Positions 19,007 through 28,557 are shown, numbered from the stretch's first letter. The stretch is DNA of 64,000 bases from SZUA-100 sp965248135 (GCA_965248135.1 CBDFIN010000012.1:744001-808000); one strand, 5' to 3'. Notes: generated by a model not told the origin, from the letters alone. Numbers and translations are program-made.

Positions 19007-21424
19007 TTACACCCCGAACGGGGTCCAGATGCTCTTGATCTGAACGGATCTGGCAAGGAATTCGCGGCCCTGGCCCTCGATGCCATCATACCAGTCGCGA
19101 GCCTTGCCATAATTTACCCAGCTGGCTTTCAAATTGCCCGCCGAAGCTTCCTCGACCATCCGGCTTCCCTCAGCCGAACCAAAATACCAGCAGGCGGCGA
19201 TGTCGTCATGCTCGGCGATTGTTTTGGCCAGCGTATCGCGATCACCGGTAACGATATTGACCACACCACCAGGCACATCGGACGTGTCGAGCAATTGATA
19301 GAAATCGCCCGCCACCAGCGGCTGATGCGGCGACGGGGTGACCACCACCCGGTTGCCCATGGCGATTGCCGGCAACACCAGTGACACAAAAGCCAGTAAA
19401 GGCAATTCGTCGGGGCAGGAAATGCCTGCCACCTCCCACGGTTCCTTCAGGGCAATCGACAACATATTGGCCATTGGCGCCCTGGTGTCGCTGTCATATT
19501 TGTCGGCCCAGGCGGCATAATAGATGATGCGGGCGAGCGAGGCGGCGAATTCCTTTTTCGCCAGGCCGGAATTACCCGAGGCCGTGGCCAGCCCGGCGAC
19601 GAATTCATCGCTGCGGACCTCAAGGTTTTCGGCCAGAAAATAGAGCACCTGCGCCCTTTGGTGGCCGGTCATGGCCGACCATGCGCCGGCCTTGCGCGCC
19701 GCCTCTACGGCGTTTCGAATATCCTTGCGATTGCCCAGCCCGGCTTGGCTAACCAGCCCGCCCTTATGGTCTAAAACCGGATAGGAATAGCCCGAGTCGG
19801 GCCTTGCCTGTTTGCCACCGATATACATTTTCATGGTCCGGTCAAGGGCCGAATGAGCTGTGCCATCCACCACCGGCAAAGCCGATGGCAATGCCTTTGA
19901 AGATGCAAGTTTGCCGGCCTTTTTTTGCCATGCGGGAACGAGATATTCGGCCATCCCCTCGCGTCCGCCCTCGCGGCCAAAACCGGATTGCTTGTAGCCA
20001 CCAAACCCGACTGCGGCATCAAATAGATTGGTCGAATTGATCCACACGATGCCGGCCTTCACCCGCCGCGCGGCGTCAAAGGCGGTATCAAGGTTCTGTG
20101 ACCAGATAGAGGCCGCCAGGCCGTATCGGGAATTGTTGGCAAGCGCGATAGCTTCATCCGGCGTGCGGAATGTCATGGCGGATATCACCGGGCCGAATAT
20201 TTCCTCCTGCGCCAGCTGCGAGGATGGCGCCACATCGGTAAACAGGGTCGGAGGATAGAAACAGCCCTTGCCGGTATGGTGTTTGCGAGACTTGGCCCAC
20301 TCGGGCTGCCACATGCTGGCGCCTTCGTTGACGCCGGATTCAACACAGCGCGTTATGTTTTCAAGCTGCACCGGGGCAACGACCGCGCCGATATCCATCG
20401 ATTTGTCGAGCGGATCGCCAAGCCGCAGTTTTTCCATCCGCGCGCGTAGTTTATTATAGAAAGTATCGGCAATACCTTCCTGCACGATGGCTCTTGAACC
20501 GGCGCAACATACCTCACCCTGATTGAACCAGATGGCGTCGACCACACCCTCGACCGCGCTGTCGATATCTGCCGTGTCATAGACGATGAAGGGCGACTTG
20601 CCGCCCAGTTCAAGCGACAGTTTTTTGCCGCTGCCGGCGGTGACCTTGCGGATCATGCGGCCAACTCCGGTCGACCCGGTGAACGCAACCTTGTCAAAGG
20701 TCTCATGCGCAACCACAAAGGCGCCGGTCTCGCCATCGCCATTGATAATGTTGAACACGCCGTCGGGCAGGCCCGCCTGCTGACAGATTTCAGCAAAAGC
20801 CATGGCCGTCAGCGGGGTATATTCCGCCGGCTTCAAAACCACCGTGCACCCTGCCGCCAAGGCCGGGGCGATTTTCCACGAGAGCATCAATAGCGGGAAG
20901 TTCCACGGGATTATCAATCCACACACACCAACCGGCTCGTGGCCGGAAAACGTCTCATCACGCAGCGCCGCCCAACCGGCATGATGATAGAAATGCCGGG
21001 CCACCAGCGGAATATCGATATCGCGGGTTTCGCGGATGGTTTTGCCATTATCAAGGGTCTCGAGAACGGCCAGAAACCGGGCGTGCTTTTGCACCTGCCG
21101 GGCAAGCGCGTAAAGATGGCGTGCCCGTTGCCCGCCGGAAAGTGCAGCCCAGCCCCTGGCCGCCTTTGCCGCAGCACCGGCGGCGCTATCGACATCTTTC
21201 TTGTTTGCTTGCGCAATGGTTGCAAGTTTCTCGCCATTGGCCGGGTTGGTCGAGACGAAGCGTTTGGCACCCTTGGGCTCGATAAACTTGCCACCGATGA
21301 AATGACCGAATTTGCCATTGTGCCGCTTGAGCCAGTTTCGAACCTCGCTATCATCTTCGGGAGCAGGTCCATACTCCATCGATTTCAGTATCTCGGTCAT
21401 GGTGTTCATCTCAATCGTCCTCAC
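19007..21424 (-). CDS. Double-domain aldehyde dehydrogenase, ALDH16 family
   Basis: This 805-residue protein has two ALDH-like halves. The first (residues about 40-510) is a complete NAD-dependent enzyme: VCGLIIPWNFP near 167, FTGSTGVG near 248, the general base in LELGGKSPF (E272) and the nucleophile in NQGEVCCAGSR (C306/C307). The second half (about 550-800) keeps the fold (WEVAGISCPDELPLL, LPAIAMGNRVVVTPSP) but ends before a catalytic cysteine segment. This is the ALDH16 architecture. As last gene of the nucleoside operon it may oxidise the acetaldehyde released by DeoC (inference). The GTG at 21424 overlaps the deoC stop; ATG 21409 or 21400 are possible starts. Confidence 0.85.
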   Translation of the reverse strand: MRTIEMNTMTEILKSMEYGPAPEDDSEVRNWLKRHNGKFGHFIGGKFIEPKGAKRFVSTNPANGEKLATIAQANKKDVDSAAGAAAKAARGWAALSGGQRARHLYALARQVQKHARFLAVLETLDNGKTIRETRDIDIPLVARHFYHHAGWAALRDETFSGHEPVGVCGLIIPWNFPLLMLSWKIAPALAAGCTVVLKPAEYTPLTAMAFAEICQQAGLPDGVFNIINGDGETGAFVVAHETFDKVAFTGSTGVGRMIRKVTAGSGKKLSLELGGKSPFIVYDTADIDSAVEGVVDAIWFNQGEVCCAGSRAIVQEGIADTFYNKLRARMEKLRLGDPLDKSMDIGAVVAPVQLENITRCVESGVNEGASMWQPEWAKSRKHHTGKGCFYPPTLFTDVAPSSQLAQEEIFGPVISAMTFRTPDEAIALANNSRYGLAASIWSQNLDTAFDAARRVKAGIVWINSTNLFDAAVGFGGYKQSGFGREGGREGMAEYLVPAWQKKAGKLASSKALPSALPVVDGTAHSALDRTMKMYIGGKQARPDSGYSYPVLDHKGGLVSQAGLGNRKDIRNAVEAARKAGAWSAMTGHQRAQVLYFLAENLEVRSDEFVAGLATASGNSGLAKKEFAASLARIIYYAAWADKYDSDTRAPMANMLSIALKEPWEVAGISCPDELPLLAFVSLVLPAIAMGNRVVVTPSPHQPLVAGDFYQLLDTSDVPGGVVNIVTGDRDTLAKTIAEHDDIAACWYFGSAEGSRMVEEASAGNLKASWVNYGKARDWYDGIEGQGREFLARSVQIKSIWTPFGV

Positions 21425-22461
21425 GCCATTGCGTGCTGGTGTGCGGCAGAATAACGCCCGGTAACAAAGTGCTCGATCTGCCGCTCGATATCACCCAATA
21501 GCGAACTAGCGCCAATGCGAAACAGATCAGGTTTAAGCCACGCCGCGTCGAGTTCTTCTTTCATCAAGATCAGCCAGGCGATCGCATCCTTGGCGGTGCG
21601 CAACCCACCCGCAGGCTTGAAACCAATACGAAAACCGCTTGCTGCTTCAAAATCTCGCAGCGCCCGCACCATCACCAGCGAAACCGGCAAGGTGGCGTTG
21701 ACACCCTCCATCCCGGTGGAGGTCTTGATGAAGTCGGCGCCCGCCATCATCGCCACCATCGAAGCCTTGTAGACATTGGTCAGGGTTTTTATGTCACCGG
21801 TGGCCAAAATCGCTTTTAAATGGGCATCACCACAGGCTTCACGCATTTGGACGATTTCATCGTAAAGTGCCTGCCAGTTTCCGCTCAGCACATGGGCACG
21901 GGTAATCACAATGTCGATTTCTTCAGCACCCTCACCCACCGCATAGCGGATTTCTGCAAGCCGTTGGGCCATTGGTGTCAGGCCAGCGGGAAAGCCGGTG
22001 GCGACCGAAGCAACGGGAATATCTGTTCCTTCAAGTGCTGCAACCGCTGTTGCCACCATGGTCGGATAAACACAGACCGCGCCGGTGTGAATTATCGCAT
22101 TCTCAAGCCCGAGTGCTGCAAGCAAATCGTGACGCAGAGGCCGTCTCGCCTTGGCGCAAAGCCGCTTTACCTTGCCCGGCGTATCGTCGCCGGCAAGCGT
22201 GGTCAGATCGATACACTGGATGGCCCGCACCAGCCAAGCCGCCTGAAAAGCCTTTTTGACACTGCGGCGGGTAGCAAGCGTTGCCGCCCGGCGGTTGACA
22301 GCCGAAAGGTTGATGTCGATACCGGCGAACAAATCAGGCCCGAATTCCATACCTTCATTGCGCTGGCGCGGGCTTTTTACCTCGACCAGTTCTCTCGATG
22401 CTGCCGCTTTGATGGCGGTCGACACCGGTTTTGATTTATCGATCGAACTCATGGTCCTCAT
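21421..22461 (-). CDS. Deoxyribose-phosphate aldolase
   Basis: DeoC cleaves 2-deoxyribose-5-phosphate to acetaldehyde and glyceraldehyde-3-phosphate. The 346-residue protein has an N-terminal extension of about 80 residues over the E. coli enzyme. The barrel contains CIDLTTLAGDDTPGKV, the Schiff-base lysine in FIKTSTGMEG and the second lysine in GFKPAGGLRT. ATG 22461 overlaps the punA stop (ATGA), so translation is coupled. It sits between punA and the ALDH16 gene in the nucleoside operon. Confidence 0.93.
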   Translation of the reverse strand: MRTMSSIDKSKPVSTAIKAAASRELVEVKSPRQRNEGMEFGPDLFAGIDINLSAVNRRAATLATRRSVKKAFQAAWLVRAIQCIDLTTLAGDDTPGKVKRLCAKARRPLRHDLLAALGLENAIIHTGAVCVYPTMVATAVAALEGTDIPVASVATGFPAGLTPMAQRLAEIRYAVGEGAEEIDIVITRAHVLSGNWQALYDEIVQMREACGDAHLKAILATGDIKTLTNVYKASMVAMMAGADFIKTSTGMEGVNATLPVSLVMVRALRDFEAASGFRIGFKPAGGLRTAKDAIAWLILMKEELDAAWLKPDLFRIGASSLLGDIERQIEHFVTGRYSAAHQHAMA

Positions 22462-23255
22462 ACCCGATCTTGCAAATACCGCTCCAGCACCATGGCCAGT
22501 TTTTTACCACCCAGCGGTGCCATTTCCTTGGTTTCGCCGTGCGAGGGATCGCCTCCTGAAAGCCCTGCCCCATAATTGGTGATGATCGAAAACGCCGCCA
22601 CTTTGAGGCCGAGAAATCGGCACAGGATCACCTCGGGAACCGTCGACATGCCGACCGCATCCGCACCAAGGATCTTCGCAACGCGAATTTCTGCCGGCGT
22701 TTCAAAACTGGGCCCGGAAAACCATATGTAAACGCCATGATGCAGCTCGACCCCGGCTTTCTTGGCAGCCGCTCTAAGCGCATCCCCCAATTGAGGATCA
22801 TAGGCGTCAACCATGGGGACAAAACGTTCGTCGCTCGGCTCACCAATCAATGGATCGCGGCCAGAATAGTTGATATGGTCTTCAATCGCCATCACTGAAC
22901 CCGGTGGCATGTCGCTGTTGAGAGAACCGGCTGAATTGGTCAGGATAACCGTTTCAACGCCAATCTCCTTCAGTACTTTTAACGGCAGACGCATAGCCGC
23001 CGCGTCACCTTGTTCATAATAATGCACCCGGCCCGAAAGCATGATTACCGGGGTTCCGCAAAACCGGCCGGCAACAAGTTTGCCTGAATGTCCCGAAACG
23101 CCGCTTTCAGGAAAATCGGGTAAATCACCAAACGGAATTTCGACCGACTGCTCAAGCTTTGCCACCAGATCACCAAGTCCCGACCCAAGAATAAGCGCCA
23201 GTTTCGGCGCCCGGCCATCTAGTCGCTTGATCAGCTTTGTTGCAGCATCTTTCAT
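22458..23255 (-). CDS. Purine nucleoside phosphorylase
   Basis: PunA phosphorolyses purine (deoxy)nucleosides to base plus (deoxy)ribose-1-phosphate. The 265-residue protein has the trimeric PNP motifs LILGSGLGDLV near 20, SGHSGKLVAG near 55, the GRVHYYEQG loop near 75, LTNSAGSLN near 105 and ITNYGAGLSGG near 230. Its start codon lies at the very edge of the 314-bp inverted-repeat element, so its untranslated leader is element sequence. No phosphopentomutase gene (deoB) is in the window to link it to DeoC. Confidence 0.93.
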   Translation of the reverse strand: MKDAATKLIKRLDGRAPKLALILGSGLGDLVAKLEQSVEIPFGDLPDFPESGVSGHSGKLVAGRFCGTPVIMLSGRVHYYEQGDAAAMRLPLKVLKEIGVETVILTNSAGSLNSDMPPGSVMAIEDHINYSGRDPLIGEPSDERFVPMVDAYDPQLGDALRAAAKKAGVELHHGVYIWFSGPSFETPAEIRVAKILGADAVGMSTVPEVILCRFLGLKVAAFSIITNYGAGLSGGDPSHGETKEMAPLGGKKLAMVLERYLQDRV

Positions 23256-23568
23256 TTAGAGTCTTTCATGTCTAAATGGAATCGTTTGAGCGCAGCAATT
23301 TGGTGTTCCGGCAAGAAGCGCGAGGCACGGTGGTGTGATCACCATAAGCATTGCGCGACGCTGCTGGGGCGCCAAAGAGCAAGTTGAAACGATTTGTGGA
23401 TTATAATGCATTTTCAATGTGTTCTTCATAATTCTGCTTGGGCGCCTTTTCCGCCTCAGCATTGTCAAAATCCTCACCCGATATTCATATCGCGCTGCGG
23501 TTTTTCCTCGCTGAAACGAAAAATTCTACCCATCAAATTGCTTCCATTTAAACATGAAAGACTCTAAA
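23255..23568. repeat. 314-bp inverted-repeat (MITE-like) element between cdd and punA
   Basis: The 27-bp ends match in inverted orientation with one mismatch. The outer part TTTAGAGTCTTTCATGT (23255-23271) is mirrored at 23552-23568. No direct duplication beyond a TA is evident, which would suit a Tc1/mariner-like (IS630) relative. The interior has no supported gene. The right end supplies the stop codon of cdd (23564-23566) and the left end abuts the punA start codon. The nucleoside operon must therefore be transcribed through the whole element. Confidence 0.75.
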
Positions 23569-23949
23569 CCTCCAGCTTGAACGAACCGGGCAGCAATTCG
23601 CCCAATCTCACGGTTTCGACAATGCCGTTTTCATCGCACAGATGTATCAGTGTATCCGCCGCACCGAATTCTGCGATACGCTGGCGGCAACCGCCACATG
23701 GTGCGGCCTTTGCCAGTTTTTCCGCGACAACCGCAATTTCACGGATTTTCTCTGACCGCCGCCGATCATCGCTGAAATGGCCGAGGTTTCGGCGCACCAT
23801 CCTTCCGGGAATGAGGCATTTTCGATATTGCAACCTGAATAGACGGCATCATTATCCGCAAGGATTGCCGCACCGACCGGAAATTCGGAATAGGGCGCGT
23901 GGGCATTGGCCATCGCCCGGCGTGCCTCGATGAACAAGTTATGGCCCAT
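23564..23949 (-). pseudogene. Cytidine deaminase, one-base frameshift
   Basis: Cdd deaminates (deoxy)cytidine to (deoxy)uridine. The N-terminal part, from ATG 23949, contains YSEFPVGAAI, GCNIENASFPEG and the first zinc motif CAETSA. The C-terminal part contains the PCGGCRQ zinc ligands and lies in another frame. They join at the A4 run (T4 on the plus strand, 23746-23749): one more A would read GGGQR-KIREIAVVAEKLAKAAPCGG. The total of about 128 residues is the normal tetrameric length. The ATG follows the permease stop by one base. Real mutation and homopolymer read error are both possible. Confidence 0.85.
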
Positions 23950-23950
23950 G

Positions 23951-24934
23951 TCACCGCTCTTTGGTGTAGGGTACACCACCGGCGCGCGGTGGAATTGCCC
24001 TGCCAATGAATCCAGCCAGCAATACTACGGTTAAAATGTAAGGCAGCGCCTGCATCAACTGTACCGGCAAGACACCGATACCTGGCAGTTCCACCCCTTG
24101 AAAGCGGATCTCAAAGGCTTCCAGAAATCCAAACAACAAACAGGCAAACATCGCGTGCACCGGCCGCCACTTGGAGAAGATCAAAGCTGCGAGTGCGATA
24201 AAGCCCTTGCCTGCTGTCATATCCCGGCCGAAACCGGCGGCTTGTGCCGTTGCAAGATAAGTGCCCGCAACACCACAAAGCATGCCGCATAACAATACCG
24301 CCCGGTAGCGGGCCCAGACAACCGATATACCGGCGGTATCCACGGCGGCAGGGTTTTCACCAACCGCTCTTAACCTGAGGCCGAAACGGGTGCGGAACAA
24401 AACCCACCAGGTAAACGGCACCATGGCAAAGGCGAAATAGACGATGACATTGTGCCCGGAGATCAGCTCGCTATAGACCGGCCCGAGAAAGGGCACTTCC
24501 CGCATCGCGTCGGCAAAGGGAAATTCGACGGCGGTAAAGCGGGCGGAATTCGGCAGCTGCGGTGTTTTTCCGCCAATGTGAAACCAGCTTTGGCCGAGCA
24601 GCACGGTGAGGCCGGCGGCGACAAAATTGATCGCGACCCCGGAGACTATCTGATTGCCCTTGGTGGTGATCGAGGCGAAAGCATGGACCAACGCCAGCAC
24701 CAACGCCACCGCGATGCCGGATAAAAGCCCGAGCCAGGCAGAACCGGTGATGGCAGCAATGGCACCGGCGCCAAAGGCCCCACCCAGCATTTTTCCTTCC
24801 AGACCAATATCAAACACACCGGAACGTTCGGAATATAGTCCGGCAAGACAGGCAAGCAACAACGGCACCGAAAGACGGATGGTCATGCCGGCCAATTGAA
24901 CCAGGGCTTCAAAATATTCTGCAATGATGCTCAT
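23951..24934 (-). CDS. Nucleoside ABC transporter permease (second)
   Basis: This inner-membrane permease of the BmpA/Nup-type nucleoside importer belongs to the branched-chain/ribose permease superfamily. It is 327 residues with about eight to ten membrane spans. It has ERSGVFDIGLEGKMLGGAFGA near 32 and GLRLRAVGENPAAVDTAGI near 195, the cytoplasmic loop that couples to the ATPase. Its ATG overlaps the stop of the first permease by 4 bp. Confidence 0.9.
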   Translation of the reverse strand: MSIIAEYFEALVQLAGMTIRLSVPLLLACLAGLYSERSGVFDIGLEGKMLGGAFGAGAIAAITGSAWLGLLSGIAVALVLALVHAFASITTKGNQIVSGVAINFVAAGLTVLLGQSWFHIGGKTPQLPNSARFTAVEFPFADAMREVPFLGPVYSELISGHNVIVYFAFAMVPFTWWVLFRTRFGLRLRAVGENPAAVDTAGISVVWARYRAVLLCGMLCGVAGTYLATAQAAGFGRDMTAGKGFIALAALIFSKWRPVHAMFACLLFGFLEAFEIRFQGVELPGIGVLPVQLMQALPYILTVVLLAGFIGRAIPPRAGGVPYTKER

Positions 24935-26052
24935 GATGCAGCCTCCCCCGCGCTATCGGGCTTGGTTGATATAATCTCGAACAAGCTGGTTAACGCCGGT
25001 CTGAACATATGTTCCAGGGCGCCGGCGAACAGGATTACCAGCCCCTGGATAACGATGATCATATCGCGCGAAATATTGGGCATATCAAATGCCAGTTCCG
25101 CCCCGCCCTGATAGAGCATGCCGAACAGCACCGCAGCAATGACAATACCGATGGGATGGGAGCGCCCCATTAACGCCACAGCGATGCCAACGAAGCCGGC
25201 ACCGGAAACAAAATCAAGCTCGACGCGCGATTGTTCGCCCATCACCGGGTTGAGCGCCATCATTCCGGCCAAGGCGCCGGAAATCAGCATGGTGATGACA
25301 ATGGTCTTGGTGTGGGGAATGCCGGCATAGGATGCGGCGGTTGGATTGGTTCCCATGGTGCGCAATTCAAAGCCGAACCGGGTGCGCCACACGACCACCC
25401 AGACAACAAATGCCGCCACCAGCGCGACCAGAAATGTCAGATTGACCGGTGCACCACCAACGCTCATGCCAAACCAGTCAAACAGCCAGTCTAGCCTTGG
25501 TATCTGGCCGCCGGCTTCAAATGTTCTGGTCTGAGGCGCCATTGAACCTTGCGGTTTCAACCAGCCGACAAGCAGCCAGACCATCAGGCTGGCGGCGATG
25601 AAATTAAACATGATGGTGGTGATCACCACATGGCTGCCGCGCCTGGCCTGCAGCCAGGCCGGGATTAACGCCCACAAGGCTCCGAAAGCCGCACTGGCGA
25701 GAATGGCCAGCGGGAAGGTGATCCACCACGGCACGTAACGATCGAGCGACAGACAGACAACCGCGGTACCAAGCCCGCCGATATAGGCCTGGCCCTCGCC
25801 GCCGATGTTAAACAGACCACAATGAAAGGCGATCGCCACCGCAAGGCCGGTAAAAATAAAATTGGTGGCGTGAAAGAGGGTAAAACCGATGCCCTCGCCA
25901 TAGCCAAGGGAGCCGCGTATCAACAATCGCGCCGCTTCAAACGGGTTTTCCCCGACAAATAGTACCACCAGACCGGAGACCAAAAAGGCGACGGCCAGAT
26001 TGATCAGCGGGATGAGGCCGTAGTCCACCCAGCGGGGAAGGTCGTTATTCAC
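24931..26052 (-). CDS. Nucleoside ABC transporter permease (first)
   Basis: This is the partner permease, 373 residues from GTG 26052. The GTG overlaps the stop of the preceding hydrolase gene. An apparent in-frame extension upstream lies within that gene and is not used. Motifs are FNIGGEGQAYIGGLG near 95 and GFELRTMGTNPTAASYAG near 230, the counterpart of the coupling loop in the other permease. The two permeases probably form a heterodimer. Confidence 0.9.
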   Translation of the reverse strand: MNNDLPRWVDYGLIPLINLAVAFLVSGLVVLFVGENPFEAARLLIRGSLGYGEGIGFTLFHATNFIFTGLAVAIAFHCGLFNIGGEGQAYIGGLGTAVVCLSLDRYVPWWITFPLAILASAAFGALWALIPAWLQARRGSHVVITTIMFNFIAASLMVWLLVGWLKPQGSMAPQTRTFEAGGQIPRLDWLFDWFGMSVGGAPVNLTFLVALVAAFVVWVVVWRTRFGFELRTMGTNPTAASYAGIPHTKTIVITMLISGALAGMMALNPVMGEQSRVELDFVSGAGFVGIAVALMGRSHPIGIVIAAVLFGMLYQGGAELAFDMPNISRDMIIVIQGLVILFAGALEHMFRPALTSLFEIISTKPDSAGEAAS

Positions 26053-26600
26053 TGTTGTGCCTCCATCAATAAATCCTGTGAGGAAAGAACGCTTGCATAT
26101 TCGCCGTCGAGAACAGCGAGTTTCAATGCATGCACATCTTCTGCCGGCCATATGCGGCCGGTGCGGTCGACGCGGTCGGTCGAGGCCACACAATCTTCCG
26201 GGATGAGCACCGTGAAACCGAGATTGCCGGCCATTCTTACGGTGGATTCCACACAATTCTCAAGCCACACGCCGGTGGCGACAATTTCAGTGGTTCCAGT
26301 GTTTTCCAATACCTGCATCAAATCAGTGCCGATAAAAGCACTGCCAGTGCGTTTTTCGACAATCGTTTCATGCACAAACGGCGCCACTTGGGGTTTGAAA
26401 TCATTGCCCGGCTGGCCCGGCCGGTAGGGCGAATTCGGGTTGGTAGAATCGTGCCGTATATGGATGACGGGATCGCCGCGCTCGCGCCATTTGGCCAACA
26501 ATGCGGCAATGGCTTTTTCCATTCCCGGCTGGCCGCGGCGGGCATAACAGCCATCATCCATGGCCTTTTGCACATCAATGATCATTAGCGCCGCGCTCAC
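26049..26600 (-). CDS. Isochorismatase-like cysteine hydrolase
   Basis: This 183-residue alpha/beta hydrolase has the triad expected of the family: D9 in MIIDVQ, a lysine in IVEKRTGSAF near 83 and C117 in VATGVWLENCVEST, with the nearby cis-peptide segment. Relatives hydrolyse nicotinamide, ureido acids or other amides. The substrate is unknown here. It overlaps the VOC gene by 4 bp and the permease by 4 bp, so it is an integral part of the nucleoside operon. An amidase step in base degradation is possible (inference). Confidence 0.8.
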   Translation of the reverse strand: MSAALMIIDVQKAMDDGCYARRGQPGMEKAIAALLAKWRERGDPVIHIRHDSTNPNSPYRPGQPGNDFKPQVAPFVHETIVEKRTGSAFIGTDLMQVLENTGTTEIVATGVWLENCVESTVRMAGNLGFTVLIPEDCVASTDRVDRTGRIWPAEDVHALKLAVLDGEYASVLSSQDLLMEAQQ

Positions 26601-27031
26601 CGGCTCGCCCCCAGATCGAGATTTCCATCATTGTCGAGTTGAATAAACGGGTTATGTGCCACTTCCCAATAGTGGCCATCAAAATCGCGAAAATAACCCG
26701 AATAACCGCCCCAGAAAACCTTCTGTGGTGGTTTTTGCGGATAAGCACCGGCATCGACCGCCAGCTTGAAAAACGTGTCCACTTCTTCTCGCGACGAAAG
26801 GTTGACGGCAATGGCGGAGGCAGAAAACGCGCACGGTCCCGGCGTGGCTGCTGCATCTTCGGCAAGCGCCTCGCGGCCGTAGAGCCCCAAAACTACGTTG
26901 CTGCCTTGCAGAAATTTCACACTGTCCTGGCTGAGCGAGGAATCCTGCCAGCCGAGTGCTGTGTAAAATGCCAACGAACGGCAAAGATCACTTACACCCA
27001 ACGTGACGATGGAAATATGCGCGCCGTTCAT
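26597..27031 (-). CDS. VOC-superfamily (glyoxalase-like) protein
   Basis: This is a 144-residue vicinal-oxygen-chelate fold with two beta-alpha-beta-beta-beta units: ISIVTLGVSDLCRSLAFYTALGW at the start, and GYSGYFRDFDGHYWEVAHNPF near 120 with a metal-ligand glutamate. VOC proteins act as dioxygenases, lyases or resistance proteins, so the family does not fix a reaction. It overlaps the ATPase gene and the hydrolase gene by 4 bp each, so it is co-translated with the importer. Confidence 0.8.
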   Translation of the reverse strand: MNGAHISIVTLGVSDLCRSLAFYTALGWQDSSLSQDSVKFLQGSNVVLGLYGREALAEDAAATPGPCAFSASAIAVNLSSREEVDTFFKLAVDAGAYPQKPPQKVFWGGYSGYFRDFDGHYWEVAHNPFIQLDNDGNLDLGASR

Positions 27032-28557
27032 TCGGCCGCCTCGTTGTCGACACCGGCCATTAACAGACCAAGCTCGCCCTCGCTGGTTTCAGGACTGCGT
27101 TCGCCGACAATCTTGCCGGCAAACATCACCAGCACCCGGTCGGCGAGGGAACGGATTTCATCAAGCTCCACCGAGACCAGCAATACCGCCTTGCCCGCGT
27201 CGCGCATTTCGATGATGCGTTTATGGATGAATTCAATCGCCCCCACATCGACACCACGGGTCGGCTGGCCCACCAGCATGACAACCGGATCCTGTTCCAT
27301 TTCTCTTGCAAGAACAATTTTTTGCTGGTTACCGCCGGAAAAATTAGCCGCTTTCAGCCGGCAATTGGGCGGGCGAATGTCATATTTTTCGATTTTTTCC
27401 TTTGCATTGGCGCGAATAGCGTCAATCTGCAGAAACGGACCTGATAGATAGGTATCCTGATCCTGATAACCCAGAATAGCGTTTTCATTCTCCTCGAATG
27501 GCAATACCAGGCCCATGTGATGGCGATCTTCGGGCACATGCACCATGCCGCGGTGGCGAAGTTTTGCCGGATCGGCTACGCCGGTAACATTGATCGGACT
27601 ACCGTCAAGCAACACACGTCCTGCCACCGCCGGACTGATGCCGGCAATCGCCTCAAGCAGCTCCGACTGGCCATTGCCCGCGACGCCGGCAATGCCGACG
27701 ATCTCACCGGCATGCACTTGCAGCGACACGTCATCAACCATGGTGACACCACGGTCGTCTTTGACCGAGAGACTTTCGACCGCCAGTTTGACCTCGCCGG
27801 GGCTTCCTTCACCCTTGTCGACCCGCAAAAGCACGCGGCGTCCAACCATCAATTCGGCCAGGTCCTCGACGCTGGTTTTTGAAGTTTTGCGTGTCGCCAC
27901 CATGGTGCCCTGGCGCATGACCGAGACATTGTCGGTGACGGCCATGATCTCGCGCAATTTGTGGGTGATCAGCACAATGGTTTTGCCCTGCGACTTCAGC
28001 TGCTCAAGAATGCGAAACAGGTGGTCGGCTTCTGACGGTGTAAGCACGCCCGTCGGTTCGTCCAAAATCAGTATTTCGGCGCTTCGATAGAGCGCTTTGA
28101 GGATTTCAACCCGTTGCTGGATACCAACCGGCAGGTCTTCAATCAGGGCATCGGGATCGACCTTCAGACCGTATTCCTCCTCCAACCGCAATAATTCGTC
28201 ACGCGCACCCTCTATGGCCTTGTTGAGGATATTGCCCCCCTCGGCCCCCAAAATGATATTTTCGAGCACCGTAAAATTGTGCACCAGCATAAAATGCTGG
28301 TGGACCATGCCAATGCCGGCGGCAATCGCCACCTGACTGTCAGAGATGGTAAGTCTCTCGCCCTTGACCTCAATCTCGCCACTATCGGCCTGATAGAAGC
28401 CATAAAGGATCGACATCAACGTCGATTTTCCAGCACCATTCTCGCCGATAATGCCGTGAATGGTGCCGGGTTTAACCGCCAGATTGATATCGCGATTGGC
28501 ACGAACTGGGCCAAAGCTCTTGTTAATGCCTTTTAATTCAATGGCATATTCAGTCAT
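27028..28557 (-). CDS. Nucleoside ABC transporter ATP-binding protein (double)
   Basis: This is a 509-residue tandem ATPase. The first nucleotide-binding domain has Walker A GENGAGKST near 38 and a signature-like LPVGIQQRVEI near 145. The second has the diverged Walker region GVAGNGQSE near 293 and signature FSGGNQQKIVLAREM near 410. This is the RbsA/YufO layout of nucleoside importers. It is first in the minus-strand operon. The BMP-family binding lipoprotein that normally accompanies it is not in the window. Confidence 0.9.
   Translation of the reverse strand: MTEYAIELKGINKSFGPVRANRDINLAVKPGTIHGIIGENGAGKSTLMSILYGFYQADSGEIEVKGERLTISDSQVAIAAGIGMVHQHFMLVHNFTVLENIILGAEGGNILNKAIEGARDELLRLEEEYGLKVDPDALIEDLPVGIQQRVEILKALYRSAEILILDEPTGVLTPSEADHLFRILEQLKSQGKTIVLITHKLREIMAVTDNVSVMRQGTMVATRKTSKTSVEDLAELMVGRRVLLRVDKGEGSPGEVKLAVESLSVKDDRGVTMVDDVSLQVHAGEIVGIAGVAGNGQSELLEAIAGISPAVAGRVLLDGSPINVTGVADPAKLRHRGMVHVPEDRHHMGLVLPFEENENAILGYQDQDTYLSGPFLQIDAIRANAKEKIEKYDIRPPNCRLKAANFSGGNQQKIVLAREMEQDPVVMLVGQPTRGVDVGAIEFIHKRIIEMRDAGKAVLLVSVELDEIRSLADRVLVMFAGKIVGERSPETSEGELGLLMAGVDNEAAE

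Noticed and set aside
23256..23477. Minus-strand open frame in the cdd-punA gap
   Set aside because: It lies inside the 314-bp inverted-repeat element, has no ribosome site and shows no family resemblance.
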